64,000 nucleotides of DNA from Pseudomonas fluorescens (GTDB lineage: Bacteria > Pseudomonadota > Gammaproteobacteria > Pseudomonadales > Pseudomonadaceae). This document shows, one piece after another, positions 8,551 to 16,427 of the stretch. The notes beneath the pieces were generated by a model. The model saw only the letters and a program-made list of their open reading frames with translations. It did no database searches and was not told the origin of the DNA. Made by a program: the position numbers and the translations under genes. The stretch covers positions 2,728,001-2,792,000 of the forward strand of contig NZ_LT907842.1 of NCBI RefSeq assembly GCF_900215245.1. The letters run 5' to 3'. Every line of letters begins with the position of its first letter. The stretch's first letter is position 1.

Positions 8551-9813
8551 ACCCAATGCCTGCTGCAGGTCTTCGATCAGGTCCTCAATCGCCTCGATGC
8601 CCACTGACAGACGAATCATCTCCGGCTTCACGCCTGCCTTGGCCTGTTCCTGCTCGTTCATCTGTCGGTGAGTCGTGGACGCGGGGTGGCAGGCCAGTGA
8701 TTTGGCGTCGCCAATATTCACCAGGCGTTTGAAGATTTGCAGGGCGTCGTAGAAGCGCACGCCAGCGTCATAGCCGCCCTTTAAGCCAAAGGAGAGAATC
8801 GCCGAGGGTTTGCCCTGCATGTATTTTTGCGCCAGTGCGTGGTGCGGGTGGTCCGGTAGCCCGGCGTAGCTGACCCACTCCACCTCGGTGTGGCTTTGCA
8901 AAAACTGCGCAACTTTCAGCGCGTTCTCGGTATGGCGCTCCATGCGCAGGGCCAGGGTTTCCAGGCCTTGCAGCAACAGGAATGCGTTCATCGGTGCGAG
9001 GGCTGCGCCGGTATTGCGCAACGGCACGGTACGGGCGCGGGCGATGAAAGCGGCAGGGCCGAATTTTTCGGTGTAGACCACGCCGTGGTAGGCCGGCTCG
9101 GGCAGGTTGAGGCCGGGAAATTTCTCGGGGTATTGGGACCACGGGAAGGTGCCGCTGTCGACGATCACGCCGCCGAGGGAGTTACCATGGCCGCCGACGT
9201 ATTTCGTCACCGAGTGCACCACGATGTCGGCGCCGAACCGGATCGGTTTGCACAGGATTGGCGTGGCCACGGTGTTGTCCACCATCAGCGGGACGCCCCG
9301 GGCGTGGGCGACTTTCGCGAGGGCTTCGATATCGATGATATTGCCGGCCGGGTTGCCGATGCTTTCGCAATACACCAGCTTGGTGTTGTCGTCGATCAGT
9401 TCGGCGATGGCTTCGGCGCTGTCGTTGCGAGCGAAACGCACATCGACGCCAAAGCTCGGTAACAGGTGGGCGAACAGGGTGTAGGTGCCGCCATAGAGTT
9501 GCGGGGTGGTGACAATATTGTCACCGGCGCGGGTCAGGGTCTGGATTGCGTAGTGGATCGCCGCGCTGCCGGCCGATACGGCCAGGGCGGCAATGCCGCC
9601 TTCAAGCGCGGCGAGACGCTGTTCCAGCACGTCGTTGGTGGGGTTCATGATTCGCGTGTAGATGTTGCCGGGGACGTCCAGGTTGAAGAGGTCGGCGCCG
9701 TGTTGGGCGTTATCGAATTCGAAGGCGACGTTCTGGTAGATCGGCACAGCGACCGCCTTGGTGGTCGGGTCCGATTTGAAGCCGTGATGCAGTGCAATAG
9801 TGGCGTCTTTCAT
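8536..9813 (-). CDS. metY: O-acetylhomoserine sulfhydrylase MetY
   Basis: A 425-residue PLP enzyme of the Cys/Met metabolism family that makes homocysteine (or cysteine) from O-acetylhomoserine and sulfide in direct-sulfhydrylation methionine synthesis. The PLP lysine is Lys204 in VVHSVTKYVGGHGN. Other family motifs are YTRIMNPTNDVLEQRLAALEG and the C-terminal LACHPASTTHRQM. Start ATG at 9813 has AAGGAGG upstream (9829-9835 on the reverse strand). The open frame extends further upstream, but that part is not conserved-looking. It is convergent with the DUF4123 gene (15-base overlap) and divergent from rlmJ. A methionine gamma-lyase-like role is less likely given the length and the GGHGNSLGG motif. 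Confidence 0.92.
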   Translation of the reverse strand: MKDATIALHHGFKSDPTTKAVAVPIYQNVAFEFDNAQHGADLFNLDVPGNIYTRIMNPTNDVLEQRLAALEGGIAALAVSAGSAAIHYAIQTLTRAGDNIVTTPQLYGGTYTLFAHLLPSFGVDVRFARNDSAEAIAELIDDNTKLVYCESIGNPAGNIIDIEALAKVAHARGVPLMVDNTVATPILCKPIRFGADIVVHSVTKYVGGHGNSLGGVIVDSGTFPWSQYPEKFPGLNLPEPAYHGVVYTEKFGPAAFIARARTVPLRNTGAALAPMNAFLLLQGLETLALRMERHTENALKVAQFLQSHTEVEWVSYAGLPDHPHHALAQKYMQGKPSAILSFGLKGGYDAGVRFYDALQIFKRLVNIGDAKSLACHPASTTHRQMNEQEQAKAGVKPEMIRLSVGIEAIEDLIEDLQQALGSTQR

Positions 9814-9855
9814 GATGGTGATAGACCTCCTTGGATTCATGGGGGCCCCCGAACA

Positions 9856-9943
9856 CGGCGGGAACTGGCTTGCCGGCGATAGCGTCAGCGCGGTGTACGG
9901 GTAATACCGCGTCGCTTGCACCGCGGGCAAGCCTGCTGCCATA
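9856..9943. repeat. Degenerate REP pair (REPIN-like) upstream of metY and rlmJ
   Basis: The left arm GGCGGGAACTGGCTTGCC (9857-9874) is mirrored by GGGCAAGCCTGCTGCC at 9924-9939, with about 50 bases between them. It is a diverged member of the palindrome family found at seven other places in this window. The 250-base gap 9814-10063 must also contain the promoters of both flanking genes. Confidence 0.7.
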
Positions 9944-10063
9944 GGTGGAATTAGACTGTTTTCTGCGGTGTACCTGTGTTTGTGACATAAGCACCGCCCG
10001 ACACGCAGCCCTGCACCTTTGCCCCTGTTGAAGGTAAACTTCGCCCCCTGCGCAGGAGCAACC

Positions 10064-10900
10064 ATGAATTATCGTCACGCCTTTCACGCCGGCAACCACG
10101 CCGATGTCTTCAAACACCTGACTTTGACCCGCCTCATCGCCCTGATGTCGCGCAAGGAGCAGCCGTTCGCCTACCTCGACACCCACGCCGGGATCGGTCT
10201 GTACGACTTGCAGGGCGACCAGGCCAACCGCACCGGTGAATACCTGGAAGGCATTGCGCGTCTGTGGGGCGAAAGCGATCTGCCGCCGCTGACCGCCGAC
10301 TACATGCGCGTGCTGCACGAAATGAACCCGGATGGCCAGTTGCGTTACTACCCGGGCTCGCCGGAGCTCGCGCGCCGCCTCACGCGGCCTCAGGATCGGG
10401 TGTTGCTCAATGAGAAACACCCGGAAGACGGCGTACTGCTCAAGGACAACATGAAAGGTGATCGCCGGGTCAAAGTGCACCTGGGCGAAGGCTGGCATGT
10501 GCCGCGTGCGCTGTTGCCGGTGCCGGAGAAACGCGCACTGATGCTGATTGACCCGCCGTTTGAACAACTCGATGAAATGCAGCGCTGCGCAGCGTCCCTC
10601 AAGGAGGCGGTCAGCCGTATGCGCCAGACTGTTGCGGCGATCTGGTATCCGGTCAAGGACCAGCGCATGTTGCGCCGCTTCTACCAGGACCTGGCCGGCA
10701 CCGGTGCGCCGAAGTTGCTGCGCGTGGAGTTGCTGGTGCATCCGCTGGACACGCCCAATACCCTGACCGGCTCGGGCCTGGCGATTGCCAACCCGCCGTG
10801 GGGGTTGGAGGAGGAATTGCGTGAGCTGCTGCCGTGGCTGTCCAAGAAGCTTGGCCAGACCCAGGGCGGGTGGCAGATGGATTGGCTCATCGCTGAGTAA
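10064..10900 (+). CDS. rlmJ: 23S rRNA (adenine-2030-N6)-methyltransferase RlmJ
   Basis: A 278-residue SAM-dependent methyltransferase that modifies A2030 of 23S rRNA. It begins MNYRHAFHAGNHADVFKH, which is characteristic of the RlmJ/YhiR family. A SAM-site AYLDTHAGIGLYDL follows at 36-50, and the catalytic N6-adenine motif DPPF is at 163-166 in MLIDPPFEQ. Start ATG 10064 is preceded by GCAGGAG at good spacing. The gene stands alone, divergent from metY and convergent with msrA across a REP pair. Confidence 0.95.
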   Translation: MNYRHAFHAGNHADVFKHLTLTRLIALMSRKEQPFAYLDTHAGIGLYDLQGDQANRTGEYLEGIARLWGESDLPPLTADYMRVLHEMNPDGQLRYYPGSPELARRLTRPQDRVLLNEKHPEDGVLLKDNMKGDRRVKVHLGEGWHVPRALLPVPEKRALMLIDPPFEQLDEMQRCAASLKEAVSRMRQTVAAIWYPVKDQRMLRRFYQDLAGTGAPKLLRVELLVHPLDTPNTLTGSGLAIANPPWGLEEELRELLPWLSKKLGQTQGGWQMDWLIAE

Positions 10901-10928
10901 TCAGATCTCAAGCCAAAACACCAAGCTA

Positions 10929-11024
10929 AATGTGGGAGCGGGCTTGCTCGCGAAGACGGAGTGTCAGTTAACAGATATGTCGACTGATACACCGCATTCG
11001 CGAGCAAGCCCGCTCCCACATTTG
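10929..11024. repeat. REP pair (REPIN) between rlmJ and msrA
   Basis: TGTGGGAGCGGGCTTGCTCG at 10931-10950 is mirrored by CGAGCAAGCCCGCTCCCACA at 11001-11020, arms facing each other around about 50 bases. It fills the gap between two convergent genes. Confidence 0.92.
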
Positions 11025-11037
11025 AACTGCGCAAGTC

Positions 11038-11685
11038 TTAGATCGGGCAGGTCACGCCTGTGCCGCCGATCCCGCAATAGCCCTGCGGATTTTTCGCCAG
11101 ATATTGCTGGTGATACGCCTCGGCGAAGTACACCGTCGGCGCTTCGTCGATTTCCGTCGTAATGGTGCCCAGGCCAGCCTTGGTCAGCTCAGCCTGATAC
11201 GCCTCGGCGCTGGCCTTGGCCGCCTCCAGGTGCTCAGGTTTCACCGCGTAGATCACCGAGCGGTACTGGCTGCCGATGTCATTGCCCTGGCGCATCCCTT
11301 GGGTGGGGTTGTGCAGTTCCCAGAACATTTTCAGCAGTTCTTCGTAGCTGATCTTGTCTTGGTCAAACACCACCAGCACCACTTCGCTGTGGCCGGTCAG
11401 GCCTGAGCAGACTTCTTCGTACGTCGGGTTCGGCGTGTAACCGCCGGCGTACCCGACGACGGTGCTGACCACGCCGTCGCGCTGCCAGAATTTGCGCTCC
11501 GCACCCCAGAAGCAACCGAGGCCGAAAATCGCGAACTCTACGTTATCGACAAATGGACCGAGCAGCGGGTTGCCGTTGACGAAATGCGTTTCCGGCAGCT
11601 TCATCGGGGTTTCACGGCCAGGCAAAGCTTGTTCTTGAGTAGGCAGCACGTTTTTGTTCACCAGAATTTCCGAGCGCAAGACCAT
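11038..11685 (-). CDS. msrA: Peptide-methionine (S)-S-oxide reductase MsrA
   Basis: A 215-residue cytosolic repair enzyme that reduces the S-epimer of methionine sulfoxide in proteins. The catalytic signature GCFWG is at 57-61 (Cys58), and the recycling cysteines Cys204 and Cys213 sit in the tail [25 protein letters not shown] and [12 protein letters not shown] are further family motifs. It lies 72 bases downstream of dipA on the same strand and may be its co-transcript. The same dipA-msrA neighbourhood exists in P. aeruginosa (PA5017-PA5018, from memory). Confidence 0.96.
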   Translation of the reverse strand: MVLRSEILVNKNVLPTQEQALPGRETPMKLPETHFVNGNPLLGPFVDNVEFAIFGLGCFWGAERKFWQRDGVVSTVVGYAGGYTPNPTYEEVCSGLTGHSEVVLVVFDQDKISYEELLKMFWELHNPTQGMRQGNDIGSQYRSVIYAVKPEHLEAAKASAEAYQAELTKAGLGTITTEIDEAPTVYFAEAYHQQYLAKNPQGYCGIGGTGVTCPI

Positions 11686-11757
11686 GATCAGTCCTCTCAG
11701 TCAGATTGAGTTATGTAATAAGACAGACAGCCAGTGTGCCCGAGTGTTACAGCGCTG

Positions 11758-14451
11758 TCAGGCGATAGGCCCGCGAGGATAGCGTTTAAGCTTCTCAAGC
11801 AGCTCTGCACCGGGGATTGGCCGGTCGAACAGGTAGCCCTGGCCCACATCGCAGCGATGCCGGCGCAGGAACGCCAGTTGCTCGCTGGTTTCGATGCCTT
11901 CGGCCACCACCTTGAGCTTGAGGTTGTGGGCCATGGCGATCACCGCCGAGGTGATTTCCATGTCGTCCTGGTTGTCCGGGATTTCGTGGATAAAGCTGCG
12001 ATCGATCTTGATGATGTCGATGGGGAATTTTTTCAAATAGCTCAGCGAGGAGTAGCCGGTGCCGAAGTCGTCCATGGCCAGGGTCAGGCCAAAGCTCTTC
12101 AACTGATCCAGCTGCAGGCGCGTGTCTTCGGTGGCCTCCAGCAGCAGGCCTTCGGTCAGTTCCAGCTCCAGCAGATTGGCGGGCAGCTGTTCTTCCTTGA
12201 GGATCGTGGCGATCGACGCCACGAGGTCCGGATCGGAGAATTGCTTGGGCGACAAGTTGATCGCCACCTGCAGATTACCCATGCCAGCGGCGCTCAACTG
12301 CTTGCTCATGCGGCAGGCCTGGCGCGCGATCCATTTGCCGATAGGAATGATCAGGCCGGTCTCTTCAGCCACGCTGATAAATTGATCGGGGCGGATCATG
12401 CCCTTTTCCGGATGGTTCCAGCGTAACAGCGCTTCCATGCCCAGCAAGCGACCGCTGCGCAGGCACAGCTTGGGCTGGTAGAACACGTCCAGCTCGTTCT
12501 GGGTCAGGGCGCGGCGCAGGTTGTTTTCCACGAACAGCTTGTAACTGGCTTCGGCATTCAGGGCTTCGGTAAACACCTGCACCTGGTGTTTGCCGTTGGC
12601 CTTGGCCTTGTGCAGGGCGAGCCCGGCGTTACGCATCAGGGTCTGTGGGTCACGCCCGTGCAGGGGCGCGCAAGCCAGGCCCACGGAGCCGGTGACACTG
12701 ATCAACTGGTTGTCGACGAACATCGGTTTGTCGAGGGTTGCCAGCAACTGGCTGGCAACCTGCTGGCCGCTTTCCAGGTCAGCGTCGTCAAGCAACACCG
12801 CAAACTCGTTACTGGCAAAGCGCGCCAGGCTGCCGCCGGCACTCAGGCTGTTACGCAGACGGCGAGCCAGGCTGATCAGCAGCTTGTCGCCGGTCTGGTG
12901 GCCGAGGCTGTCGTTGATCCGCTTGAAGTTATCGATGTCCACCAGCAGCAGGCTGATCGGGCTGTCGCTGTCGCGGGCAAAGCGTTCATCCAGGTTGCGG
13001 ATAAACGCCGGGCGGTTGCCCAGGTTGGTCAGGTTGTCGGTGTAGGCCAGGCGTTCAATACGCTGTTGGGCCAGCTTGGTCTGGGTGATGTCTTCGTAGA
13101 TGCCGATGTAGTGGGTCAGCTCACGGTTGTCGCCATACACCTTGGAGATCGACAGCTGGCCCCAGTACGGTTCGAGGTTTTTGCGTCGGCTCTTGAATTC
13201 ACCCTGCCAGCTGTTGCTCTTGGCCAGGCTGGATGGCGCGTCGAAGAGCAGTTCGCTGAGATTTTCCAAGGCCGGCAGTTGCGCGAGGCGGTGGCCATGG
13301 ACTTCTTCGGCGCTGTACTGGGTGATTGCGGTAAAGCTCGGGTTGACGTACTCCACCACGCCGTCACAGTTGACCAGCAAAAAGGCGTTGGCGCTTTGCT
13401 CAACCGCACGCTGGAACAGGTGCAACGCGCTGGTGGCGGTGCGCCGGTTGTGGTTGTTGATCACTTGTGCGAACTGGTCCGCCAGCTCGCCGGCAAAGGC
13501 GATCTCATCGGTCTGCCAGGCGCGCGAGCTGCCGCTCTGTTCCAGGCACAGCACGCCGATGACCTGGCCATCAACGCGGATACTCGCGTCGAGCATCGCG
13601 TGCACATCCTTGGCGCGCAGGTTCTCCGCCATTTCCCGGGTGCGTGGGTCACGCATTGCATGGGTGGCGTCGATGGCGCGGCTCGAATGCAGGGCTTCCA
13701 GGTAGTCCGGGAAATTACTGGCGTCGATCGCTTCGGGCAGATGATGCTGTTGGTCGGCGCGGTGGTAGGCCGAGATCGGTACCAGGCGCTGGCCTTCAAG
13801 GTTCCAGATGCTTGCGCAGTCGATCTGGTAGATGTCGCACGCACTGCGGGTGATCAGCTCGGCGGCTTCTTGCAGCGAATTGGGCGTGGTGTAGCGCTGG
13901 CGTGCCAGCAGCAGGATCAGCTCCTGTTGAGCGCGTACCCGTTCCAGGTGCTGCAACTGTTCCTGTTGGGCGCGCTGGTTGAGCTCCAGGGCGATCTGCA
14001 GGCGGCTGTTCTGGTTTTCCAGGTCTGCGGTCGGGGCGGTTACGGGCGCTTCGCTGAACAGCCCGTCGACCACCATCAGGTAGCCGCGCACCAAGTGACG
14101 ATTGTGTTGTTTGTAAGCCTCGCCCATTTCCAACAGGCTCAGCGGGCCGTCGCTGGTGTGCAGGGTGTAGCGCACCAGGTAATGCGGGCTCTGGGACAGT
14201 TGCTGCTGGATCGCATCGTGCAGTTGATAGCGCACCTGAGGTTCCATCAGGCTGGCGTAGGGAGTGCCGACCAGCGCGCACAGTTCGACCGCTGGCAGGC
14301 CGAATTGGCGCTCGCAATTGGGGTCGAGGTACAGCAGCGCCCAGCTTGCCTCATTAAGCCGCTCGAAACGCAGCATACCGAGGCGCGAAGGCACCGGTAA
14401 CTGCGTCACTACCTCGGCCGCCATACGGGCGACATCGGGTTGGCTTTTCAT
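11758..14451 (-). CDS. dipA: Cyclic-di-GMP phosphodiesterase, PAS-GAF-PAS-GGDEF(degenerate)-EAL, DipA-like
   Basis: An 897-residue signalling protein expected to break down c-di-GMP and favour biofilm dispersal. Order of domains (rough): PAS-like 25-130, coiled segment 145-190, GAF 190-335, PAS 350-465, GGDEF 465-630, EAL 640-890. The cyclase site reads ASNEF (546-550) in place of GGDEF, so cyclase activity is unlikely. The EAL motif is intact at 673-675 (MEALLRW), and DDFGTGYSS is also present. The start at 14451 (MKSQPDVAR) is preferred over an upstream in-frame GTG at 14493 because it matches the family length of about 899. The ASNEF variant and the aceEF/msrA context both fit P. aeruginosa DipA (PA5017). 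No membrane segments are evident. Confidence 0.88.
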   Translation of the reverse strand: MKSQPDVARMAAEVVTQLPVPSRLGMLRFERLNEASWALLYLDPNCERQFGLPAVELCALVGTPYASLMEPQVRYQLHDAIQQQLSQSPHYLVRYTLHTSDGPLSLLEMGEAYKQHNRHLVRGYLMVVDGLFSEAPVTAPTADLENQNSRLQIALELNQRAQQEQLQHLERVRAQQELILLLARQRYTTPNSLQEAAELITRSACDIYQIDCASIWNLEGQRLVPISAYHRADQQHHLPEAIDASNFPDYLEALHSSRAIDATHAMRDPRTREMAENLRAKDVHAMLDASIRVDGQVIGVLCLEQSGSSRAWQTDEIAFAGELADQFAQVINNHNRRTATSALHLFQRAVEQSANAFLLVNCDGVVEYVNPSFTAITQYSAEEVHGHRLAQLPALENLSELLFDAPSSLAKSNSWQGEFKSRRKNLEPYWGQLSISKVYGDNRELTHYIGIYEDITQTKLAQQRIERLAYTDNLTNLGNRPAFIRNLDERFARDSDSPISLLLVDIDNFKRINDSLGHQTGDKLLISLARRLRNSLSAGGSLARFASNEFAVLLDDADLESGQQVASQLLATLDKPMFVDNQLISVTGSVGLACAPLHGRDPQTLMRNAGLALHKAKANGKHQVQVFTEALNAEASYKLFVENNLRRALTQNELDVFYQPKLCLRSGRLLGMEALLRWNHPEKGMIRPDQFISVAEETGLIIPIGKWIARQACRMSKQLSAAGMGNLQVAINLSPKQFSDPDLVASIATILKEEQLPANLLELELTEGLLLEATEDTRLQLDQLKSFGLTLAMDDFGTGYSSLSYLKKFPIDIIKIDRSFIHEIPDNQDDMEITSAVIAMAHNLKLKVVAEGIETSEQLAFLRRHRCDVGQGYLFDRPIPGAELLEKLKRYPRGPIA

Positions 14452-14671
14452 GGGGAAACTCGCTTGGAAAAATGCGCACGGCGCCGGGCTCACGCCCTCT
14501 TTACTGTCGCCTGCGGCAAGGTTGCATCATGCAGCACGCACTGACAAGAGAGGATGAAGGCTAAGTGCTATAAGGCTGTTATCGGCCGCGAGAGCGGTTT
14601 CTGCAATCGGGGTGATGGGTGGCGTATTGACGCAGCCTCGACGCGCCTGGCGCGGACAAAAAAAGCAGGCG

Positions 14672-14699
14672 AAAAAAAGCCCCGCCAATTGGCGGGGTT
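14672..14699 (-). terminator. Rho-independent terminator downstream of aceF
   Basis: On the reverse strand CCCCGCC-AATT-GGCGGGG is followed by C and seven T. It lies about 70 bases beyond the aceF stop and separates aceEF from dipA. Confidence 0.88.
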
Positions 14700-14736
14700 G
14701 AGGTACGAGCGTGGCGCTCGGAAATCGGTGCAGCCA

Positions 14737-14760
14737 GGCCTCCCCGATGACAGGGAGGCC
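14737..14760 (-). other. Perfect hairpin just after aceF
   Basis: GGCCTCCC and GGGAGGCC form an 8-bp perfect stem with an 8-base loop, 9 bases past the aceF stop, without a T run. It may protect the 3' end of the aceEF mRNA upstream of the true terminator. Nothing else was recognised in the rest of the 318-base gap 14452-14769 apart from the terminator and, presumably, the dipA promoter. Confidence 0.6.
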
Positions 14761-14769
14761 CGTTGATGC

Positions 14770-16416
14770 TTACAGCAGGATGGTGCGGATGTCGTTCAGC
14801 AGTTGGCTCAAACGCTGCGTGAAACGTGCAGCGGCAGCGCCGTTGATCACACGGTGATCGTAGGACAACGACAGCGGCAACATCAGTTTCGGCTGGAACG
14901 CTTTACCGTCCCACACAGGCTGGATAGTGGCCTTGGAAACACCCAGGATCGCCACTTCCGGCGCGTTGACGATTGGCGTGAAGCCAGTGCCGCCAATGTG
15001 ACCGAGGCTGGAGATGGTGAAGCACGCGCCCTGCATATCGTCTGCGGTGAGCTTTTTGTCGCGGGCCTTGGCAGCCAGCGCAGCCGCTTCGGCAGCGAGT
15101 TGCAGCAGGCTCTTCTGGTCGACGTTCTTGATGACCGGTACCAGCAGGCCATCCGGGGTGTCGACGGCAAAGCCGATGTGCACGTACTTCTTGCGAATGA
15201 TCGCCTTGCCGCTGGGTGCCAGCGAACTGTTGAAGTCCGGCAGTTCCTTGAGCAGGTGCGCGCAAGCCTTGAGCAGCAGCGGCAGCACGGTCAGTTTCAC
15301 GCCGGCCTTCTCGGCCACGGCTTTCTGCGCAACGCGGAAAGCTTCCAGGTCGGTGATGTCGGCCTGGTCGAACTGGGTCACGTGCGGAATGTTCAGCCAG
15401 CTGCGGTGCAGGCTCGACGCGCCGATTTGCATCAGGCGGGTCATCGGCACTTCTTCGGTTTCGCCGAAGCGGCTGAAGTCCACGACCGGAATCGGTGGAA
15501 TACCAGCACCACCGGTAGCGCCGCCGGCAGCCGGAGCTTCCTTGGCTTTCTGCATCATGGCTTTGACGTAAACCTGCACGTCTTCCTTCAGCACGCGACC
15601 GTGAGGGCCGGTGGCCGACACAGCGTTGAGCTCAACGCCGAACTCACGGGCCAGCTGACGCACGGCAGGGCCGGCGTGAACCTTGGCACCGCTTGGCGCA
15701 GGGGCAGCCGCCGCAGGGGCCGGTGCGGCCTCGGCTTTTGCAGCCGGTGCAGGTGCGGCAGCGGCCGGGGCCGCTTCAGCCTTGGCTGCTGGCGCGGCAG
15801 CCGGTGCCGGAGCCGCCGGGGCAGCAGCGCCTTGTACTTTCAGCTTGAGGATGAAGTCGCCAGTGCCGACTTCGTCTTCCAGCTTGACCGCAATGCTTTC
15901 CACCACGCCGGCAGCCGGCGAAGGGATTTCCATGGAGGCCTTGTCGGACTCCAGGGTGATCAGCGACTGGTCGGCTTCGACGGTGTCGCCGACCTTGACC
16001 AGCAGCTCAATGATCTTGGCCTTGCCCGACGAACCGATGTCCGGAACATGAATGTCCTGAACAGTGGCAGCGGCGGGTGCAGCAGCCGGGGCGGCTGGAG
16101 CCTCGGCGGCGGCAGGCTTTTCAGCAGCCGGTGCAGGTGCAGCAGCGGCAGCAGGTGCTGCCGCAGGGGCCGCATCAGCGGCACCTTCGATTTCCAGCTC
16201 CAGCAGTTCGTCGCCTTCTTTCAGGCGATCGCCCAGCTTCACTTTCAGGCTCTTGACCACGCCGGCCTTGGGAGCAGGGATTTCCATGCTCGCCTTGTCC
16301 GATTCCAGGGTCAGGATGCTCTGGTCGGCTTCGACTTTGTCGCCGACCTTCACAAACAGCTCGATTACTTCACCTTCACCGCTGCCGATGTCAGGTACGC
16401 GAATGAGTTCGCTCAC
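14770..16416 (-). CDS. aceF: Pyruvate dehydrogenase E2, dihydrolipoyl acetyltransferase AceF
   Basis: The 548-residue E2 core of the pyruvate dehydrogenase complex transfers acetyl groups from lipoamide to CoA. Two lipoyl domains carry the same DKASMEIP motif, with lipoylated lysines at Lys41 and Lys159. Ala/Pro-rich swinging linkers lie at about 80-117 and 195-245, an E3/E1-binding domain at about 247-285 (VRQLAREFGVEL) and the catalytic domain ends with YDHRVINGAAAARF (active-site His521). The start is GTG at 16416 with GAGGAG upstream. It follows aceE by 11 bases in one operon and is closed by the terminator at 14672-14699. Confidence 0.97.
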   Translation of the reverse strand: MSELIRVPDIGSGEGEVIELFVKVGDKVEADQSILTLESDKASMEIPAPKAGVVKSLKVKLGDRLKEGDELLELEIEGAADAAPAAAPAAAAAPAPAAEKPAAAEAPAAPAAAPAAATVQDIHVPDIGSSGKAKIIELLVKVGDTVEADQSLITLESDKASMEIPSPAAGVVESIAVKLEDEVGTGDFILKLKVQGAAAPAAPAPAAAPAAKAEAAPAAAAPAPAAKAEAAPAPAAAAPAPSGAKVHAGPAVRQLAREFGVELNAVSATGPHGRVLKEDVQVYVKAMMQKAKEAPAAGGATGGAGIPPIPVVDFSRFGETEEVPMTRLMQIGASSLHRSWLNIPHVTQFDQADITDLEAFRVAQKAVAEKAGVKLTVLPLLLKACAHLLKELPDFNSSLAPSGKAIIRKKYVHIGFAVDTPDGLLVPVIKNVDQKSLLQLAAEAAALAAKARDKKLTADDMQGACFTISSLGHIGGTGFTPIVNAPEVAILGVSKATIQPVWDGKAFQPKLMLPLSLSYDHRVINGAAAARFTQRLSQLLNDIRTILL

Positions 16417-16427
16417 AAAAAGTCTCC

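Noticed and set aside
15683..16051. Alanine-rich + strand frame inside aceF
   Set aside because: It is the complement of the Ala/Pro-rich linkers between the AceF lipoyl domains.
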